Origin: Schistosoma haematobium
Taxonomy: Eukaryota > Platyhelminthes > Trematoda > Strigeidida > Schistosomatidae
DNA: 64,000 nt
NCBI RefSeq assembly: GCF_000699445.3
Contig: NC_067200.1
Location: forward strand, 5,038,950-5,102,949
Direction of reading: 5' to 3'
The position numbers were made by a program, and so were the translations under genes. Each line of letters starts with the position of its first letter. The stretch's first letter is position 1. The notes below the pieces were generated by a model. It saw only the letters and a program-made list of their open reading frames with translations. It was not told the DNA's origin and searched no databases. Shown here piece by piece: positions 1-11,140 of this stretch.

Positions 1-750
1 AGAAAGAGATACAACATTTGTAAAATGGAAATATAATGATAATAATAAAACTAATAGTCCGACAGTCAACCAGTAACAGTCAATTTAAAGCCTGGTTCAA
101 ACGCTCGTTGGCCGTAGTTACCATATCACATTGGCAAATCGAGACGAATAGCAAAGGAGTGGAAATAACTTTAGTAGTAATGATAATGAAAATACTAAAC
201 ACTGAAACCATGGTACGAAAAAGCAGAATGAATGGCTAATGTACGACGGAATAATGAAACTCCAGATTTAGAGGAGGACAGAGTGTGAATATATATATAA
301 GCCAATAACTTGGTGGACTGATACCATATTTTAGTTTGGGTACCCCTAACTTTCATGCAAGTTATTCCTAAACGAGCTAACACTTTCCACCAAGATAGAT
401 GAACGTTAGGCACACGTAAAAAATGTCTCGACCGCCTCGATTGATGAACTTATGTCTGAAGATTTTAAATAGTAATAGTGAGAAAACGTAAACTCTTAGA
501 AATAAAACTCATGGTTCAAATAATAAATGAGTTCCGAGCTCAAACATCTCAACAGTAACATTTCAAACTATTAAAATCAATAACTCAGATTTCAATCTAC
601 CAGAAAGTATCAGTTCTATCAAAAGTGCAAGTATGTTCTGATAACAAGTACTAACCAGAACACAAACTAGTTCAAGAAGAGTCCTTTTTTGATGACTAAT
701 TTCAAATACTTAGTATGAAGAATCAATGTTAAACTTATAATGTTAATATT
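1..750. other. Unannotated AT-rich stretch
   Basis: No coding exon, repeat or RNA was recognised here. The open frames are short and have no family features. A short AT run lies near 290. Confidence 0.4.
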
Positions 751-975
751 AGAAGGGGTTTTGTGGAGATTGTAGTAATTTTAACAGTTGAGATCATGAG
801 TCAATTGAAGCTAGACCACCATGGAAAACCTGGAAGCACTGGACGGCCGTTTCGTTCTATTGTGGGACTCCTCAGTAGTACGTATCCACGCTCCCGCCTC
901 GTAGGACTCGAACCCAAGAACTATCACTCTTGCGCCAGGCGCTTAACCAACTAGACCACTGAGCCGACATCCAAC
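751..975 (-). repeat. tRNA-derived SINE with hammerhead ribozyme (Sm-alpha type)
   Basis: Read on the minus strand, the element starts near 975 with a tRNA-like head. A good RNA polymerase III B box (GGTTCGAGTCC, 904-914) and an A-box-like TGGTCTAGTTGG (947-958) are present. Next comes a hammerhead ribozyme core (836-881), then a non-tRNA tail ending near 751. Order and content match the schistosome Sm-alpha SINE family (established knowledge). The copy appears full length. Confidence 0.85.
836..881 (-). ncRNA. Hammerhead ribozyme (type I) in SINE copy 1
   Basis: The minus strand carries both conserved core boxes, CTGAGGA (CUGANGA; position 7 is free) and CGAAAC, followed by the cleavage triplet GTC. 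Stem I is GTACT with AGTGC, with one mismatch next to the core. Stem II is GTCC/GAAC with one C-A mismatch and a seven-base loop. Stem III is only two or three base pairs (ACGGCCGT). The core is intact but the stem defects suggest reduced activity. Confidence 0.8.
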
Positions 976-1153
976 GGTGTTAATGTCTAACTTCAACTAA
1001 TCCACGAAATTGAGAGACACATTCACTATTGTCATCAGTGAGTTACTATCTCACAACTGATTCGGTTGAACTCCACTGGTCACTGGTTCTCACTAGAACT
1101 CCAGGATATACCTCTTGAAGCCAGTCACTAGTGAGCATATGTTGATTAATATC

Positions 1154-1255
1154 AGAATGGGTTTTGTGGAAATTGTAGTAATTTCAACGGCCGTCCAGTG
1201 CTTCCAGGTTTTCCATGGTGGTCTAGCTTCAATTGACTCATGGTCTCAATTGTTA
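1154..1255 (+). repeat. Rearranged SINE fragment
   Basis: Bases 1154-1184 match the SINE tail in the antisense direction. Bases 1186-1255 match the SINE body from the ribozyme cleavage region onward in the sense direction. The two pieces therefore abut tail-inverted, and the tRNA-like head is missing. Confidence 0.7.
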
Positions 1256-1829
1256 TAAGGTTAAAATTATAAAATAAGAAGCAACGAATTCAAAACAATC
1301 GCTATCATTTATTACATGTGAATGACTTCTCTTCATAGAAAAAGTGTAATAAAACCACATGATAATGATTGAGAATAATTGGCACAGCTATTTAGAAACT
1401 ACAGTTTTAATTAATATTCTATACAATTTTTTTTAAAAGAGGAAACTATTTATAAACGATGTGCATTGCGAGATGTGACATTCGTTTATGAAAATAAATT
1501 TCTGTTTATGACAGTCTATGACGTTACATTAATCTTAATAAATACGTTTGACAGTACAGTTGTAAACAAGAATGTTCTGCAATTTTCTTATTCCAATGGT
1601 AATGAATGCTGAAAAAACTGGAATCTAATGTACAGACTACTCACTACTATCAAGATAAACCACTTTGATCTGTTCAATAAGCACACGAAACGAGATGCTG
1701 ATACGCTTATTAAAATCGTTCTGAACTTCCAGTGAAGTTCAAACATGTTGATTATTAAATAGTTACTAACAAAATGCACTGGAAGATTTTCATACGATAT
1801 TGTGAATTGATTGAAGTCAAATAAACAAA
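1256..1829. other. Unannotated AT-rich stretch
   Basis: No gene or recognisable repeat was seen. Confidence 0.4.
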
Positions 1830-2360
1830 CCACTAGATGTCAGTCGCCAAATGCCCTGGTACGGCAATGTGAGGAGAGTCCACACTCTCTCTCGAAATTC
1901 ACATGGCCACGTGTATATAGCCTTTGCCAGGGAAGTCCTACTCGCTGCCTTCTTGTGACGGAGGTGTTGTTTACGAAATTCAGAGGACCAAAAGAGAATG
2001 TCTGTCGCTTTAACCGGGTTGGTGGACACGGCGAGTTCACCTAGAGGAGTTGGAAAACCCTGATTCCTAACCTATGGTGCACATGGGTTCCAGCATCCTG
2101 AGGGAACAAATAGCGTATGAACCTACGGTTGGTCACCGGCCACCATGTGACTGCCTCTCCTTACGATGCTCCAGTGCCTTGTGGATCAGACCTTCAGGTC
2201 AAAGGTTCTGGTTGTGGCCTTCTAAGTAAACCACCTCCTGCGGTTTGGGCACCCGGGCAGTATCACATTCCTCACACAAATTAAATGACATTTGCGTGGC
2301 GCATATGTATCTGGTGCACCCTTATAAAAATATTTATGTGTTCAATTAAAAAAATAATAA
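1830..2360 (+). repeat. Unclassified dispersed repeat R1, copy 1
   Basis: From about 2005 this matches 10225-10585 in the same orientation at moderate identity; shared stretches include TTTAACCGGGTTGGTGGA and TGGTGCACATGGG. Both copies end in a poly-A/AATAAA-like tail after TATTTATGTGTT or GTTTATGTGTT, which suggests a retrotransposed sequence or the 3' UTR of a LINE. There is no long ORF. This copy extends further 5' (1830-2005) than the second. Confidence 0.65.
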
Positions 2361-3690
2361 ATCATATAAAGGTTGAGTAGGTGCGACCAAAACTGAAGGT
2401 CCTGAGTACAACTGGTGGTAAAATTGGGAGTTTCCACTGCTAAGAAATCCCATACCAAAACGAAACAATTGTCCAGTACCTCTCGGTTTTCATTTGTCGG
2501 TTAATAAAGATCTTTTCATGATGTCAACCATGATATTCTATATAAATTGGCATCCATCCTTAGTTTATATCTAAAACGTTTCACTCCGTGAAATCAATGA
2601 ATAGTTTGTTTTCTCTTAAATTCAGCTATCCAAAAAATATTAAATTTAATTTAGACCAATATATTTAGTTAACATATTCCGAATTGGCAATTATTATCGT
2701 AATCAAAATGACATAGAGACGTTCGTGTTTCAATGTACTATGAGCATAATTTGATAAACACAAAGTTTACTTAAAAAACAAGTCCACTATTCTACTGACA
2801 ATCTATAGCCAAATTCACAAATTCTCAATAATGAACAAGTGAACTCATTTGTGAAGTACACATTTATGTACTGAACTCTGAGCTACAATAATTTAATAGG
2901 ATAAGGTTTGTGATACTACTTAGTGGTCTTTTCTAAAATTATTTGAACATAGATGGAGTTTGACGATGTATTTATATTACTCTATTCTTAGTGAATGAGA
3001 GCGAAAGTTTTCAATTACTACAAACCTCATGAGTCAGTGACTAAATAAATTCCTTTTATTTGTATTGTAAAGCTACCTCTATAATTAACTATATAAATAT
3101 AGTGTTTATGACAAAACTATGAAACGTGCATTTTCAAGTGGATCTCAATTCATATACATCTCTATACTATCGATGTTATTTCCTCAATAATCATACACAG
3201 TCCTGTAGTTGGAAAAGAGAATGTTTTAAATAATCATGGGCAATTGGATTAGATTCACATAGCTTTTGAAAACGTACAATAGTTGCCATATGATTACAAC
3301 TAAAGTGATACATCACATGAAGATATTGAGTTTTAACAAACTAGTTTACGGAAATGAAATATCTAAAACAAATCAAACTCAAAATCTTTTTGTGAATGAC
3401 CGAATTTGTTGCAATAAATCTCTTTTTACTAATGTGGAATTATTTATTGGAGAGGCTGATTAAGGAAAGCAACAATAGATAATCAACCACTTGATGGTTG
3501 ATTTGAACAAAAACTCTAAATACATTTTCTAACAATCAGTTATTTTATTTGGTTATTACATTAAAAAAGCTAAATAGATCAGTACATAAACATATGTCAA
3601 TAAGTTGAGGATATGTAAATAATATAAAGGCATTATTAGATCATTACTGTTAGTGAACAGTTAATAATGCATGAATACATAAACGTTTCA
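2361..3690. other. Unannotated AT-rich stretch
   Basis: No family-like open frames, RNA genes or clear repeats were recognised. Confidence 0.4.
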
Positions 3691-3831
3691 GAAGGGATTT
3701 TGTGGATATTATAGCAATTTTAATGGTTGAGATCATGAGTCAACTGAAGCTAGACCACCATGGAAAACCTGGAAGCACTGGACGACCGTTTCGTTCTATT
3801 GTGGAACTCCTCAGCAGAGCGCACCCACGAT
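3691..3831 (-). repeat. 5'-truncated SINE with hammerhead ribozyme
   Basis: Second copy of the SINE at 751-975, same orientation. It keeps the tail and the hammerhead but lacks the tRNA-like head, as expected from incomplete reverse transcription. Confidence 0.8.
3775..3824 (-). ncRNA. Hammerhead ribozyme (type I) in SINE copy 2
   Basis: The core CTGAGGA ... CGAAAC ... GTC is complete. Stem II is a perfect GTTC/GAAC with a CACAATA loop. Stem III is two base pairs (AC/GT) closed by a four-base loop. Stem I pairs GCGCTCTG with CAGTGC with one U-U mismatch. This copy is closer to a functional fold than the one at 836-881. Confidence 0.82.
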
Positions 3832-4287
3832 AAATGTTTGTGAATTTAACCATTTAAATACAGTTACTTTACAGTTATGAAAGGATACAACAAGCAAAAT
3901 TACAAACTGTTTATCTCTCTGAGCAACTAAACAAATGAAAATTTAAGGTATCCTAATAAATATATGTACTACAAAATGTAAGCAAATCATGAATGTTCAA
4001 CGTCACATTTCTCAAACTTATCATAAATCAATACATACAGTGAATAAAATAACTTGATTTAAAGAAAGAAATGTGATTTTGGTTATCTTAACAACATAAA
4101 TATATCACACTTTATTGGTTGAGGCTAAAACACTGCTTAGTTGTAGAAATAAAAAGACAGATGCATATAAATATAAGTAGTTAGGAATAAGTGATTGTAG
4201 CTAAGCCATGTTGAATCCCACGTAAATCAGTACAAACTAAGGTTAATTCAAATTATCAAGACAAATTTTCTCTTTATCCCCTCCATG
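3832..4287. other. Unannotated AT-rich stretch
   Basis: Nothing recognised between the truncated SINE and the 3' end of the RTE LINE. Confidence 0.4.
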
Positions 4288-4294
4288 TACTTAC

Positions 4295-6559
4295 TTACTT
4301 ACACCTGTCACTCCTCGTGAAGGAGCATAGGTCGCTCACCAGCATTCTCCATCCAACCCTGTCCTGGGCAATCCTTTCCAGCTCCTTCCAGTTGTAATTC
4401 ATCCTTTTCATATCTGCTTCTATTATCCGACGTAATGTGTTCTTTGGCCTTCCTCTTTTCCGCTTCCCTTCAGGATTCCAAGTTAGAGCTTGCCTCGTGA
4501 TGCAGTTTGACGATTTGCGTAATGTATGTCCTATCCATTTCCATCGTCTTTTCCTAATTTCCTCTTCAGCTGGAAGTTGGTTTGTTCTCTCCCACAGAAG
4601 GCTATTGCTGATGGTATCCGGCCAATGGATGTTGAGTATCTTGCGTAGACAGCTATTTATAAATACTTGTACTTTCTTGATTGTGGTTGTTGTAGTTCTC
4701 CAAGTTTCAGCTCCATACAGTAGAATTGCCTTGACGTTCGTATTGAAGATTCTCACTTTGATATTGGTTGAAAGTTGTTTTGAGTTCCATATGTTCTTCA
4801 ATTGTAGGAATGCGGCCCTTGCTTTGCCAATCCTCGCCTTTACGTCTGCATCTGAACCTCCATGTCTATCGACGATGCTTCCCAGATATGTGAAGGATTC
4901 TACATCTTCCAGAGTTTCGCCATCAAGGGTGATTGGATTGCTGTTCTCCGCTTTGAATTTGAGGACCTTGGTTTTCCCTTTGTGTATGCTGAGGCCTACT
5001 GATGCAGAGACTGCTGCTACATTGGCTGTCTTTATCTGAATCTGTTCACGTGTACGTGATAGGAGGGCTAGGTCATCTGCGAAGTCCAGATCGTCTAATT
5101 GGTTCTGAGCTGTCCATTGTATTCCGTGTTTTCCTTCAGATGTCGAGGTCTTCATAATCCAGTCGACCACCAGAAGAAAGAGGAAGGGAGAGAGTAAACA
5201 GCCTTGTCTGACTCCGGTCCTTACTTGGAATGCATCTGTCAGCTGTCCTCCATGCACTACTTTGCACTGTAGTCCGTCGTATGAGTTCCGGATAATATTG
5301 ACAATCTTCTCAGGAACTCCGTAGTGTCGAAGAAGTTTCCATAATGTCCTCCTATCTACACTGTCGAATGCCTTTTCATAATCAATGAAGTTGATGTATA
5401 GTGACGAGTTCCACTCAACTGATTGTTCGACGATGATCCGTAGTGTTGCAATTTGGTCTGTGCACGACCGATCCTTTCGGAATCCAGCTTGTTGATCTCG
5501 AAGTTGGGCATCTACTGCATCCTTCATCCGGTTCAGCAACACCCTGTTGAAGACTTTCCCTGGTATTGACAGTAGTGTAATGCCTCTGTAGTTTTCACAT
5601 TTGCTCAGATCTCCTTTCTTTGGAATCTTGATGAGGTGTCCTTCTTTCCAGTCCATTGGCACTTGTTCCTCCTCCCAAATCTTTTTGAATAGAGGGTAAA
5701 GCATGCTTGTGGTTACTTCGACGTCTGATTTCAGTGCTTCAGTTGGTATGTTGTCGGGTCCTGCTGCTTTCCCGTTCTTGATTTGTCTGACGGCCATTCT
5801 AATTTCTTCCGTCGTTGGTGGGTTGACATCTATAGGAAGATCTGTGTGTGCTGCTTCGATGTTCGGTGGATTCATTGGAGCCGGCCTATTCAGGAGTTCC
5901 TCGAAGTATTCTACCCATCTGTTTCGCTGTTGTTGAATTTCAGTGATTGGCTTGCCTTCTTTGTCTTTGACCGGCCTCTCTGGTTTACTGTATTTCCCTG
6001 ATAGTTTCTTCGTTGTATCGTAGAGCTGTTTCATATTTCCTTCTCTAGCAGCTTTTTCTGCCGTCGTTGCTAATTCTTCCACGTATTTCTTCCTGTCGGC
6101 TCTAATGCTCCTCTTCACTTGCTTGTTTGCTTCTATGTATTCAGCTTGTGCTTGGACTTTCTCTGCTCGTGTTCGGCTGTTGTTAATTGCTGTCTTCTTG
6201 TTCTTCCTTTCTTTGATCTTGTCCAGTGTTTCTATAGAGATCCATTCCTTATGATGGTGTTTCTTTAGGCCCAGAACCTCTTGACACGTTGAAGTCAATG
6301 TTTCTTTGATGCCTTTCCAGTTGTCCTCCATGGTAGTTTCTTCTTCCTTCAGTAGATCTTGAAAGGCTTGGAATCTGTTGTTGAGAGCTATCTTGAATTC
6401 ATTGAGTTTGTCAGTATCTCGAAGGAAGGCTGTATTGAACCTTTGTATTGCTGTTTGTCCACTTGTCCAGTTCTTTTTTAGCTTCAGTTTTAAATTGGCT
6501 ACAACTAGGTGGTGATCTGAAGCTACGTCAGCTCCTCTCCTGGTTCTCACATCTTCCAT
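4295..6559 (-). CDS. RTE LINE reverse transcriptase (C-terminal part of ORF)
   Basis: 754 codons. A linker rich in Lys and Glu (residues 60-200) precedes the reverse transcriptase. Motifs include [10 protein letters not shown] (267-276), the first catalytic Asp in IDYEKAFDS (392-400), VRQGCLLSP (450-458) and the catalytic FADD box (493-496). A C-terminal RTE domain follows with LYGAETW and [10 protein letters not shown], and the protein ends next to the TAAG repeats. All catalytic residues are present. The first Met listed is probably internal, because upstream sequence in this frame continues to the endonuclease through the A7 frameshift. It belongs to the same element as 6528-7313. Confidence 0.92.
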   Translation of the reverse strand: MEDVRTRRGADVASDHHLVVANLKLKLKKNWTSGQTAIQRFNTAFLRDTDKLNEFKIALNNRFQAFQDLLKEEETTMEDNWKGIKETLTSTCQEVLGLKKHHHKEWISIETLDKIKERKNKKTAINNSRTRAEKVQAQAEYIEANKQVKRSIRADRKKYVEELATTAEKAAREGNMKQLYDTTKKLSGKYSKPERPVKDKEGKPITEIQQQRNRWVEYFEELLNRPAPMNPPNIEAAHTDLPIDVNPPTTEEIRMAVRQIKNGKAAGPDNIPTEALKSDVEVTTSMLYPLFKKIWEEEQVPMDWKEGHLIKIPKKGDLSKCENYRGITLLSIPGKVFNRVLLNRMKDAVDAQLRDQQAGFRKDRSCTDQIATLRIIVEQSVEWNSSLYINFIDYEKAFDSVDRRTLWKLLRHYGVPEKIVNIIRNSYDGLQCKVVHGGQLTDAFQVRTGVRQGCLLSPFLFLLVVDWIMKTSTSEGKHGIQWTAQNQLDDLDFADDLALLSRTREQIQIKTANVAAVSASVGLSIHKGKTKVLKFKAENSNPITLDGETLEDVESFTYLGSIVDRHGGSDADVKARIGKARAAFLQLKNIWNSKQLSTNIKVRIFNTNVKAILLYGAETWRTTTTTIKKVQVFINSCLRKILNIHWPDTISNSLLWERTNQLPAEEEIRKRRWKWIGHTLRKSSNCITRQALTWNPEGKRKRGRPKNTLRRIIEADMKRMNYNWKELERIAQDRVGWRMLVSDLCSFTRSDRCK

Positions 6560-7313
6560 TGTCCTTCGGAATTTTTTTGATGCAAATATGGTCTATCTGG
6601 TTCTCTGTAGTGTGGTCCGGTGAGATCCATGTAGCCTTGTGTATACGTTTGTGTGGAAATATTGTGCCTCCTATGACTAATTTGTTGAATGCACACAAAT
6701 TTGCAAATCTTTCTCCATTTTCGTTCCTCTCTCCCAGTCCATGTCGTCCCATAATATCTTCATATCCAGTGTTGTCTATTCCGACCTTGGCATTTAGATC
6801 TCCCATCAGAATGGTGAGGTCCTTTCTTGAGCATTTCTCTATGATTGACTGCAGCCGCTCGTAGAATTGATCTTTAATGTCGTCGTTGCTATCATTGGTG
6901 GGTGCATAACATTGGATAATATTCATTAAGATCCCCTCCTTCTTTGTTTTGAATGATGCTTTGATGATTCTGGATCCGTGGGATTCCCATCCTACAAGTG
7001 CATTTCGTGCTACTTTGGACAGCATTAGAGCAACTCCCTGTGTGTGTGGAGCATTTTCCTCTTCGTGACCGGAGTATAGCAGCATCTCTCCCGTAGCTAG
7101 CCTTTTCTGTCCAGCTTGGGTCCAGTGGGTTTCGCTGATTCCCAGTACTGCCAAGTTGTATCTCCTCATTTCCGTTGCTATTTGGCTGGTCTTCCCGGTT
7201 TCCCACATTGTTCTAACGTTCCATGTACCTATAAAAATTTTTGCTCTGGTTGTTAGAAGGGGCATCGGCCTCGTGGCTTCCGAAGGAATTCGGCTTTCAC
7301 CATGAAGCGTCAT
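6528..7313 (-). CDS. RTE LINE endonuclease domain (N-terminal part of ORF)
   Basis: 261 codons encoding an APE-like endonuclease that nicks target DNA for target-primed reverse transcription. Visible motifs are GTWNVRTMW near residue 30, the catalytic Glu in GISETHW near residue 58, MGDLNAKVG near residue 165, and a final QIDHICI box. The ORF opens with MTLHGESR at a good ATG. It should continue into the reverse transcriptase as one polypeptide, but the reading frame shifts at the A7 run 6572-6578, so the last residues are out of frame. Confidence 0.9.
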   Translation of the reverse strand: MTLHGESRIPSEATRPMPLLTTRAKIFIGTWNVRTMWETGKTSQIATEMRRYNLAVLGISETHWTQAGQKRLATGEMLLYSGHEEENAPHTQGVALMLSKVARNALVGWESHGSRIIKASFKTKKEGILMNIIQCYAPTNDSNDDIKDQFYERLQSIIEKCSRKDLTILMGDLNAKVGIDNTGYEDIMGRHGLGERNENGERFANLCAFNKLVIGGTIFPHKRIHKATWISPDHTTENQIDHICIKKIPKDNGRCENQERS

Positions 7314-7861
7314 AATTCTTCTAAATGAAGACCTTCTAACTCTCAGGGCAGAGTTAAAATGGTTTGAATTATTTTTTCTGGTAAGCGTTTTTTTAGCGAG
7401 TTAGTTTTCTACGGGATGGGGACGCTAACCCCATGCCCAACCCTCCTCCTTTACCCGGGCTTGGGACCGGCAGTAACTCTAGAAGAGCTACAGGCAGAGT
7501 TTATTTCATGGGAGATGACATTGCTTGATTGGAGAGCTAGTGTAACCAAGTATAAGTACAACATCAGATAATTAAACGAATCTCGGTTTACAAAAAGTTG
7601 ACAGAACCGAGATCTAGTATACTTACTAGTAATAATTACATAAACATTGGTGCTCGGAGTCAGTCCATCAGTAACAACGTAGAACTTCGTACGTACGTAC
7701 ATCAAATCGAGTTGCCACACCACATTAGCACAAAGATACAGTTGTAGACTGAAATCCCGTAGTGGAAATATTAGGGCTTGAAGATGTTATTCAAGGAGTA
7801 CAATACAGTGAAATAAATTTGAAAAGAAAATAAGGGTCATGAAGAATCCAGAAGACTAGAA

Positions 7862-8392
7862 TTAGGGAGAACACAAAGAATGGATGCATCTCCGCCATCG
7901 CAAACGATTTCGAGCCATGTCATTCAGGGTCTCTAACCATCGGTTGCTATCACCTCGCTGTCCCCAACCAGGTAGTCTACACTTACCAACACGACTCAGT
8001 CCACTTGTCAGTGACTTCTTGGATTTGTGCCATGTTTTGGTTTGGCTGCTACTAGCTTTCTTCCAATCTACTCCTACACCATTGAACATCGCAAGTCGAA
8101 GCAGTCGGTGGTTGGGCATACGTAACACGTGTCCCAGCCATCTCAACTGATGAAGTTTCACTACTTCATCAAGTGACTTACCATCCTTATCCAGTTTCCG
8201 TTTCCTAACAACTGCGTTACGTACTCGATGGTCCCAGGATATACGAGAAATGTTCCGAAGACATCTATGATCAAATAATAGTAACCTACGAATATCCTCT
8301 ACTCTTACCGGCCATGTTTCAATGCCATAAATTAGGACGGAACGAATCGCTGCGCAGTAAACAGTCTCTACACATAATAGGTAAAAGTACAA
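7862..8392 (-). pseudogene. RTE-clade LINE C-terminal relic
   Basis: An open frame of 176 codons matches the C-terminal third of a second RTE-type reverse transcriptase (SR3/Perere-3-like in style). It has a YGIETWP box, RLLLFDHRCLRNISRI, and HQLRWLGHVLRMP, then a tail ending in RWRRCIHSL. The palm domain and endonuclease are absent. The frame runs straight into the inverted repeat of the adjacent Penelope-like element near 8363, so either that insertion cut it or the LINE was 5'-truncated there. Confidence 0.8.
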
Positions 8393-9937
8393 GTTGATAA
8401 TAGGAAGACAGGTGAACTGATAATAGTGAGAATAATGAAATACAGTAACAAAACTCTTATCAATAGTTAAACGTTGGAAATAGAAGGTCGAACATGGGTA
8501 AATAGACTAGGAATAGTAATCACAAAACATCAAAATCATTACGTAATAAGATGTGTGTAAATAATTAGATGGTGAAGAATACAAAGAGGCGGAAAATTAC
8601 AAACAAATAATGGATGTGGAAATAAGGTTAATGATAACGAAATAGAATAAAATAAATAATGATAATAATAAAATTAAAAAATATCGTTAGTTAAGTTATA
8701 ACTGGCCATGGGAGGGATAGGGGGTTACGTATTTCTTCTGTACACATAAATTGGGGTTATATGTACGAATTCCGATGGCTTCAGCTATATGTAGGAGGCG
8801 GGAACGAACTCCGTCGGAAATGATGGAGGTATACGATAGATAACTCGAAATGATTTCGATTTATCTACAGCATGACCGCTATCAATGAGATGTGACAAGA
8901 TAGAACTGAGAATAGATTTCATCTGGCCCTTTATGTACCAAGTTGGTAGATGTTCACTCATTCGTTGGTTAAGTTGCCTGGTAGTACGCCCTATATAGCT
9001 ATCTCCACAGGAGCAGCTGAATTTGTAAATGCACATAGAAGAGGCCAACTCAGGTAACTTATCCTTCGTTTGAGTAGACATCGCTGGTCGACAAGAGAAG
9101 GTCAACGCAAGATTGGCTGCGTAGAATGTCCTGGTGATTACTTTAGTTAATTTATATTTCAGAGTGTCACTAGCCACATCCCTGTTGAATTGCACTTTTA
9201 TGTATAAAGGTTTCTTACGAACAGTCGAAATCTCCGAGTTTTTTATTATGTCATACATGTACTTCTTAATGAAAGCACTGGAGTAGCCGATCTCGGTCAG
9301 TGAGTTGTTGATAAATTCAAGCTCCTGACTTAGAGTATCTACTGTACAGATCTTTTTTGCTCTGCTAGTGAGACATTTGAAACTTCAGAAGTGAGTGTAT
9401 TGGCATGAAAAGGAGTTTCTTCTATACACGCTTCTACTTAATGTGCCGTCACTTCGTCTGCTTAGTGTGACGTCAAAAAAGTTCAGCTTCTTATCATGCT
9501 CGCTTTCACCAGTGAAAGTGATCCCTGGGTGAACACTGTTGAATTGGTCTAGGAGTTCCTCCTTACTGGTGTTTTGATCTACGATAATGAAGGTGTCATT
9601 ATAACTTAACTAACGATATTTTTTAATTTTATTATTATCATTATTTATTTTATTCTATTTCGTTATCATTAACCTTATTTCCACATCCATTATTTGTTTG
9701 TAATTTTCCGCCTCTTTGTATTCTTCACCATCTAATTATTTACACACATCTTATTACGTAATGATTTTGATGTTTTGTGATTACTATTCCTAGTCTATTT
9801 ACCCATGTTCGACCTTCTATTTCCAACGTTTAACTATTGATAAGAGTTTTGTTACTGTATTTCATTATTCTCACTATTATCAGTTCGCCTGTCTTCCTAT
9901 TATCAACTTGTACTTTTACCTATTATGTGTAGAGACT
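8363..9937 (-). mobile_element. Penelope-like element with 339-bp inverted repeats
   Basis: Bases 8363-8701 and 9599-9937 are near-perfect inverted repeats flanking a 0.9-kb body. The body encodes the end of a Penelope reverse transcriptase and a GIY-YIG endonuclease on the minus strand. At the right junction the inverted repeat meets coding sequence at the reverse transcriptase catalytic box (reading NDTFIIVD), so all upstream reverse transcriptase sequence is missing. Terminal repeats in inverted or direct form are typical of this class. No clear target duplication was found. Confidence 0.8.
8785..9598 (-). pseudogene. Penelope reverse transcriptase end plus GIY-YIG endonuclease
   Basis: The fragment from 9598 reads NDTFIIVD and then an RT thumb-like segment to a stop near 9385. 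Another frame, open from 9258 to 8785 (157 residues), continues to the C-terminus. The endonuclease box CIYKFSCSCGDSYIGR has the IY and YIG signatures about eleven residues apart and the paired Cys typical of Penelope GIY-YIG domains. The gene is 5'-truncated and has at least one frame break, so it is not functional. Confidence 0.8.
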
Positions 9938-10224
9938 TATTCTATTTCATTGTGATTATTGACTCATATTGCGTTGATTGGTTTACATTTTCGTATAAAT
10001 ATTCATGTATATTAGAGTAAAACCTGATGACGATCTAATTGGAAACAATTGTTCGCTTATATGTGTTGTTCCATACGCTTAGTACACAAAAATAAATTTT
10101 CTACAAAACGGACACTAGCGAATTCAAGTTTTCAAAGTTTGATTTATACAGGTCCTTACGCTGTTCAACTTTAAAGTTAACCACGTTTTAAAGAGGAAAT
10201 ATCCAGTGCTTAAACACTGTTAAT
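9938..10224 (+). other. Spacer with hammerhead-like motif
   Basis: CTGATGA (10024-10030), a stem CGAT/ATTG with a three-base CTA loop, and GAAA (10042-10045) followed by the palindrome ACAATTGT resemble the degenerate hammerhead motifs reported in Penelope-like elements. Stem I is poor. The motif lies just outside the inverted repeat of the Penelope-like element and may be part of the same insertion or of an older one. Confidence 0.5.
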
Positions 10225-10585
10225 AAGCAAATGTCCGGAGCTTTAACCGGGTTGGTGGATACAGATCGACCTAGAGAAGTTGAAAAACCCTGATTCGAAG
10301 TCGATGGTGCACATGGGCTCTAGGAACCTGAGGGAACAAAGGGCGGATGAACATATTGTTGGCCACCGGATATCATGCGACTGCATCTCATAACGTTGAT
10401 CCACTGTCTTGTGGGTTAGACCTGTAAGTCAAAGGCGCGATGAGTGGCACGCTTAGAAAGCCACATGTTTCGGTTTGGGTGCTCGATCGGTATTCTAGCC
10501 CTCACACCAACAGAATGATCTGTGTAGCACATATTTACTTGTTGCCTTCTTGTACCAATGTTTATGTGTTTAACCAAATAAAAAG
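10225..10585 (+). repeat. Unclassified dispersed repeat R1, copy 2
   Basis: Matches 2005-2360 in the same orientation, including GCTTTAACCGGGTTGGTGGA and the closing GTTTATGTGTTTAACCAAATAAA. The A-rich end with AATAAA suggests retroposition. Confidence 0.65.
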
Positions 10586-11131
10586 TGGTCACTTTTCAGC
10601 GGACTTCACCAATGGACCAAATCATTTCATAGATATCAATATTCTGAGTTATACCCTGGAAACAAGATGAAACTTTACCATTGAGACAGTTAATTATTAT
10701 TGATTATTGCTGCTAGTTTTAGTAATTCACAACTACCACACAAGTTCTGGATTTGTTTTCATTTCAAATGGATGGGAAAAAAACTTTGTATCAAGCGTTC
10801 AGTTCAAGAAATTGAGTTTTAACGGCGAATTAAAACGTTCCTTCTGATGACAATTTTATCAATAAAGATGGTGTGATGGTATAAATAGAAAACTTGCTAA
10901 AGACTTATCTGCAAACATTATGAAAGGAATCGCAATACCTACAGAACCGAATAATTTACAAAAACCACTTGATTATGAACGAAATAACCTGTTTACACAG
11001 AGATGTTTATAATCACATGCTACGAAGTGGTACTAGGTAACAAGTTAAAAATAATAGCCATAGATACAAAAACCCAAGCAAGTTCTTTATATGTCTCACA
11101 GTAACTGAAGAAAGCAAAGAGACTAGGAAAA
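10586..11131. other. Unannotated AT-rich stretch
   Basis: Nothing recognised. Confidence 0.4.
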
Positions 11132-11140
11132 GATTAATGG

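Larger units (their letters stand above)
4288..7490 (-). mobile_element. RTE-clade LINE (SR2-like), nearly full length
   Basis: A minus-strand non-LTR retrotransposon of about 3.2 kb. The 5' UTR (about 7314-7490) is GC-richer than its surroundings and is followed by an apurinic-type endonuclease, a reverse transcriptase and a very short 3' end. It terminates in tandem TAAG units (plus-strand CTTACTTACTTA, about 4289-4300), a hallmark of RTE elements. The coding region is open throughout except for one frameshift at the A7 run 6572-6578. The domain order and the RTE-type C-terminus match the schistosome SR2 group; the exact family cannot be fixed without a search. Confidence 0.9.

Noticed and set aside
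904..958. A free tRNA gene suggested by A and B boxes
   Set aside because: The sequence continues into the ribozyme and tail of a SINE and has no tRNA cloverleaf.
4437..5039. Plus-strand open frame of 200 codons
   Set aside because: Antisense shadow of the RTE reverse transcriptase.
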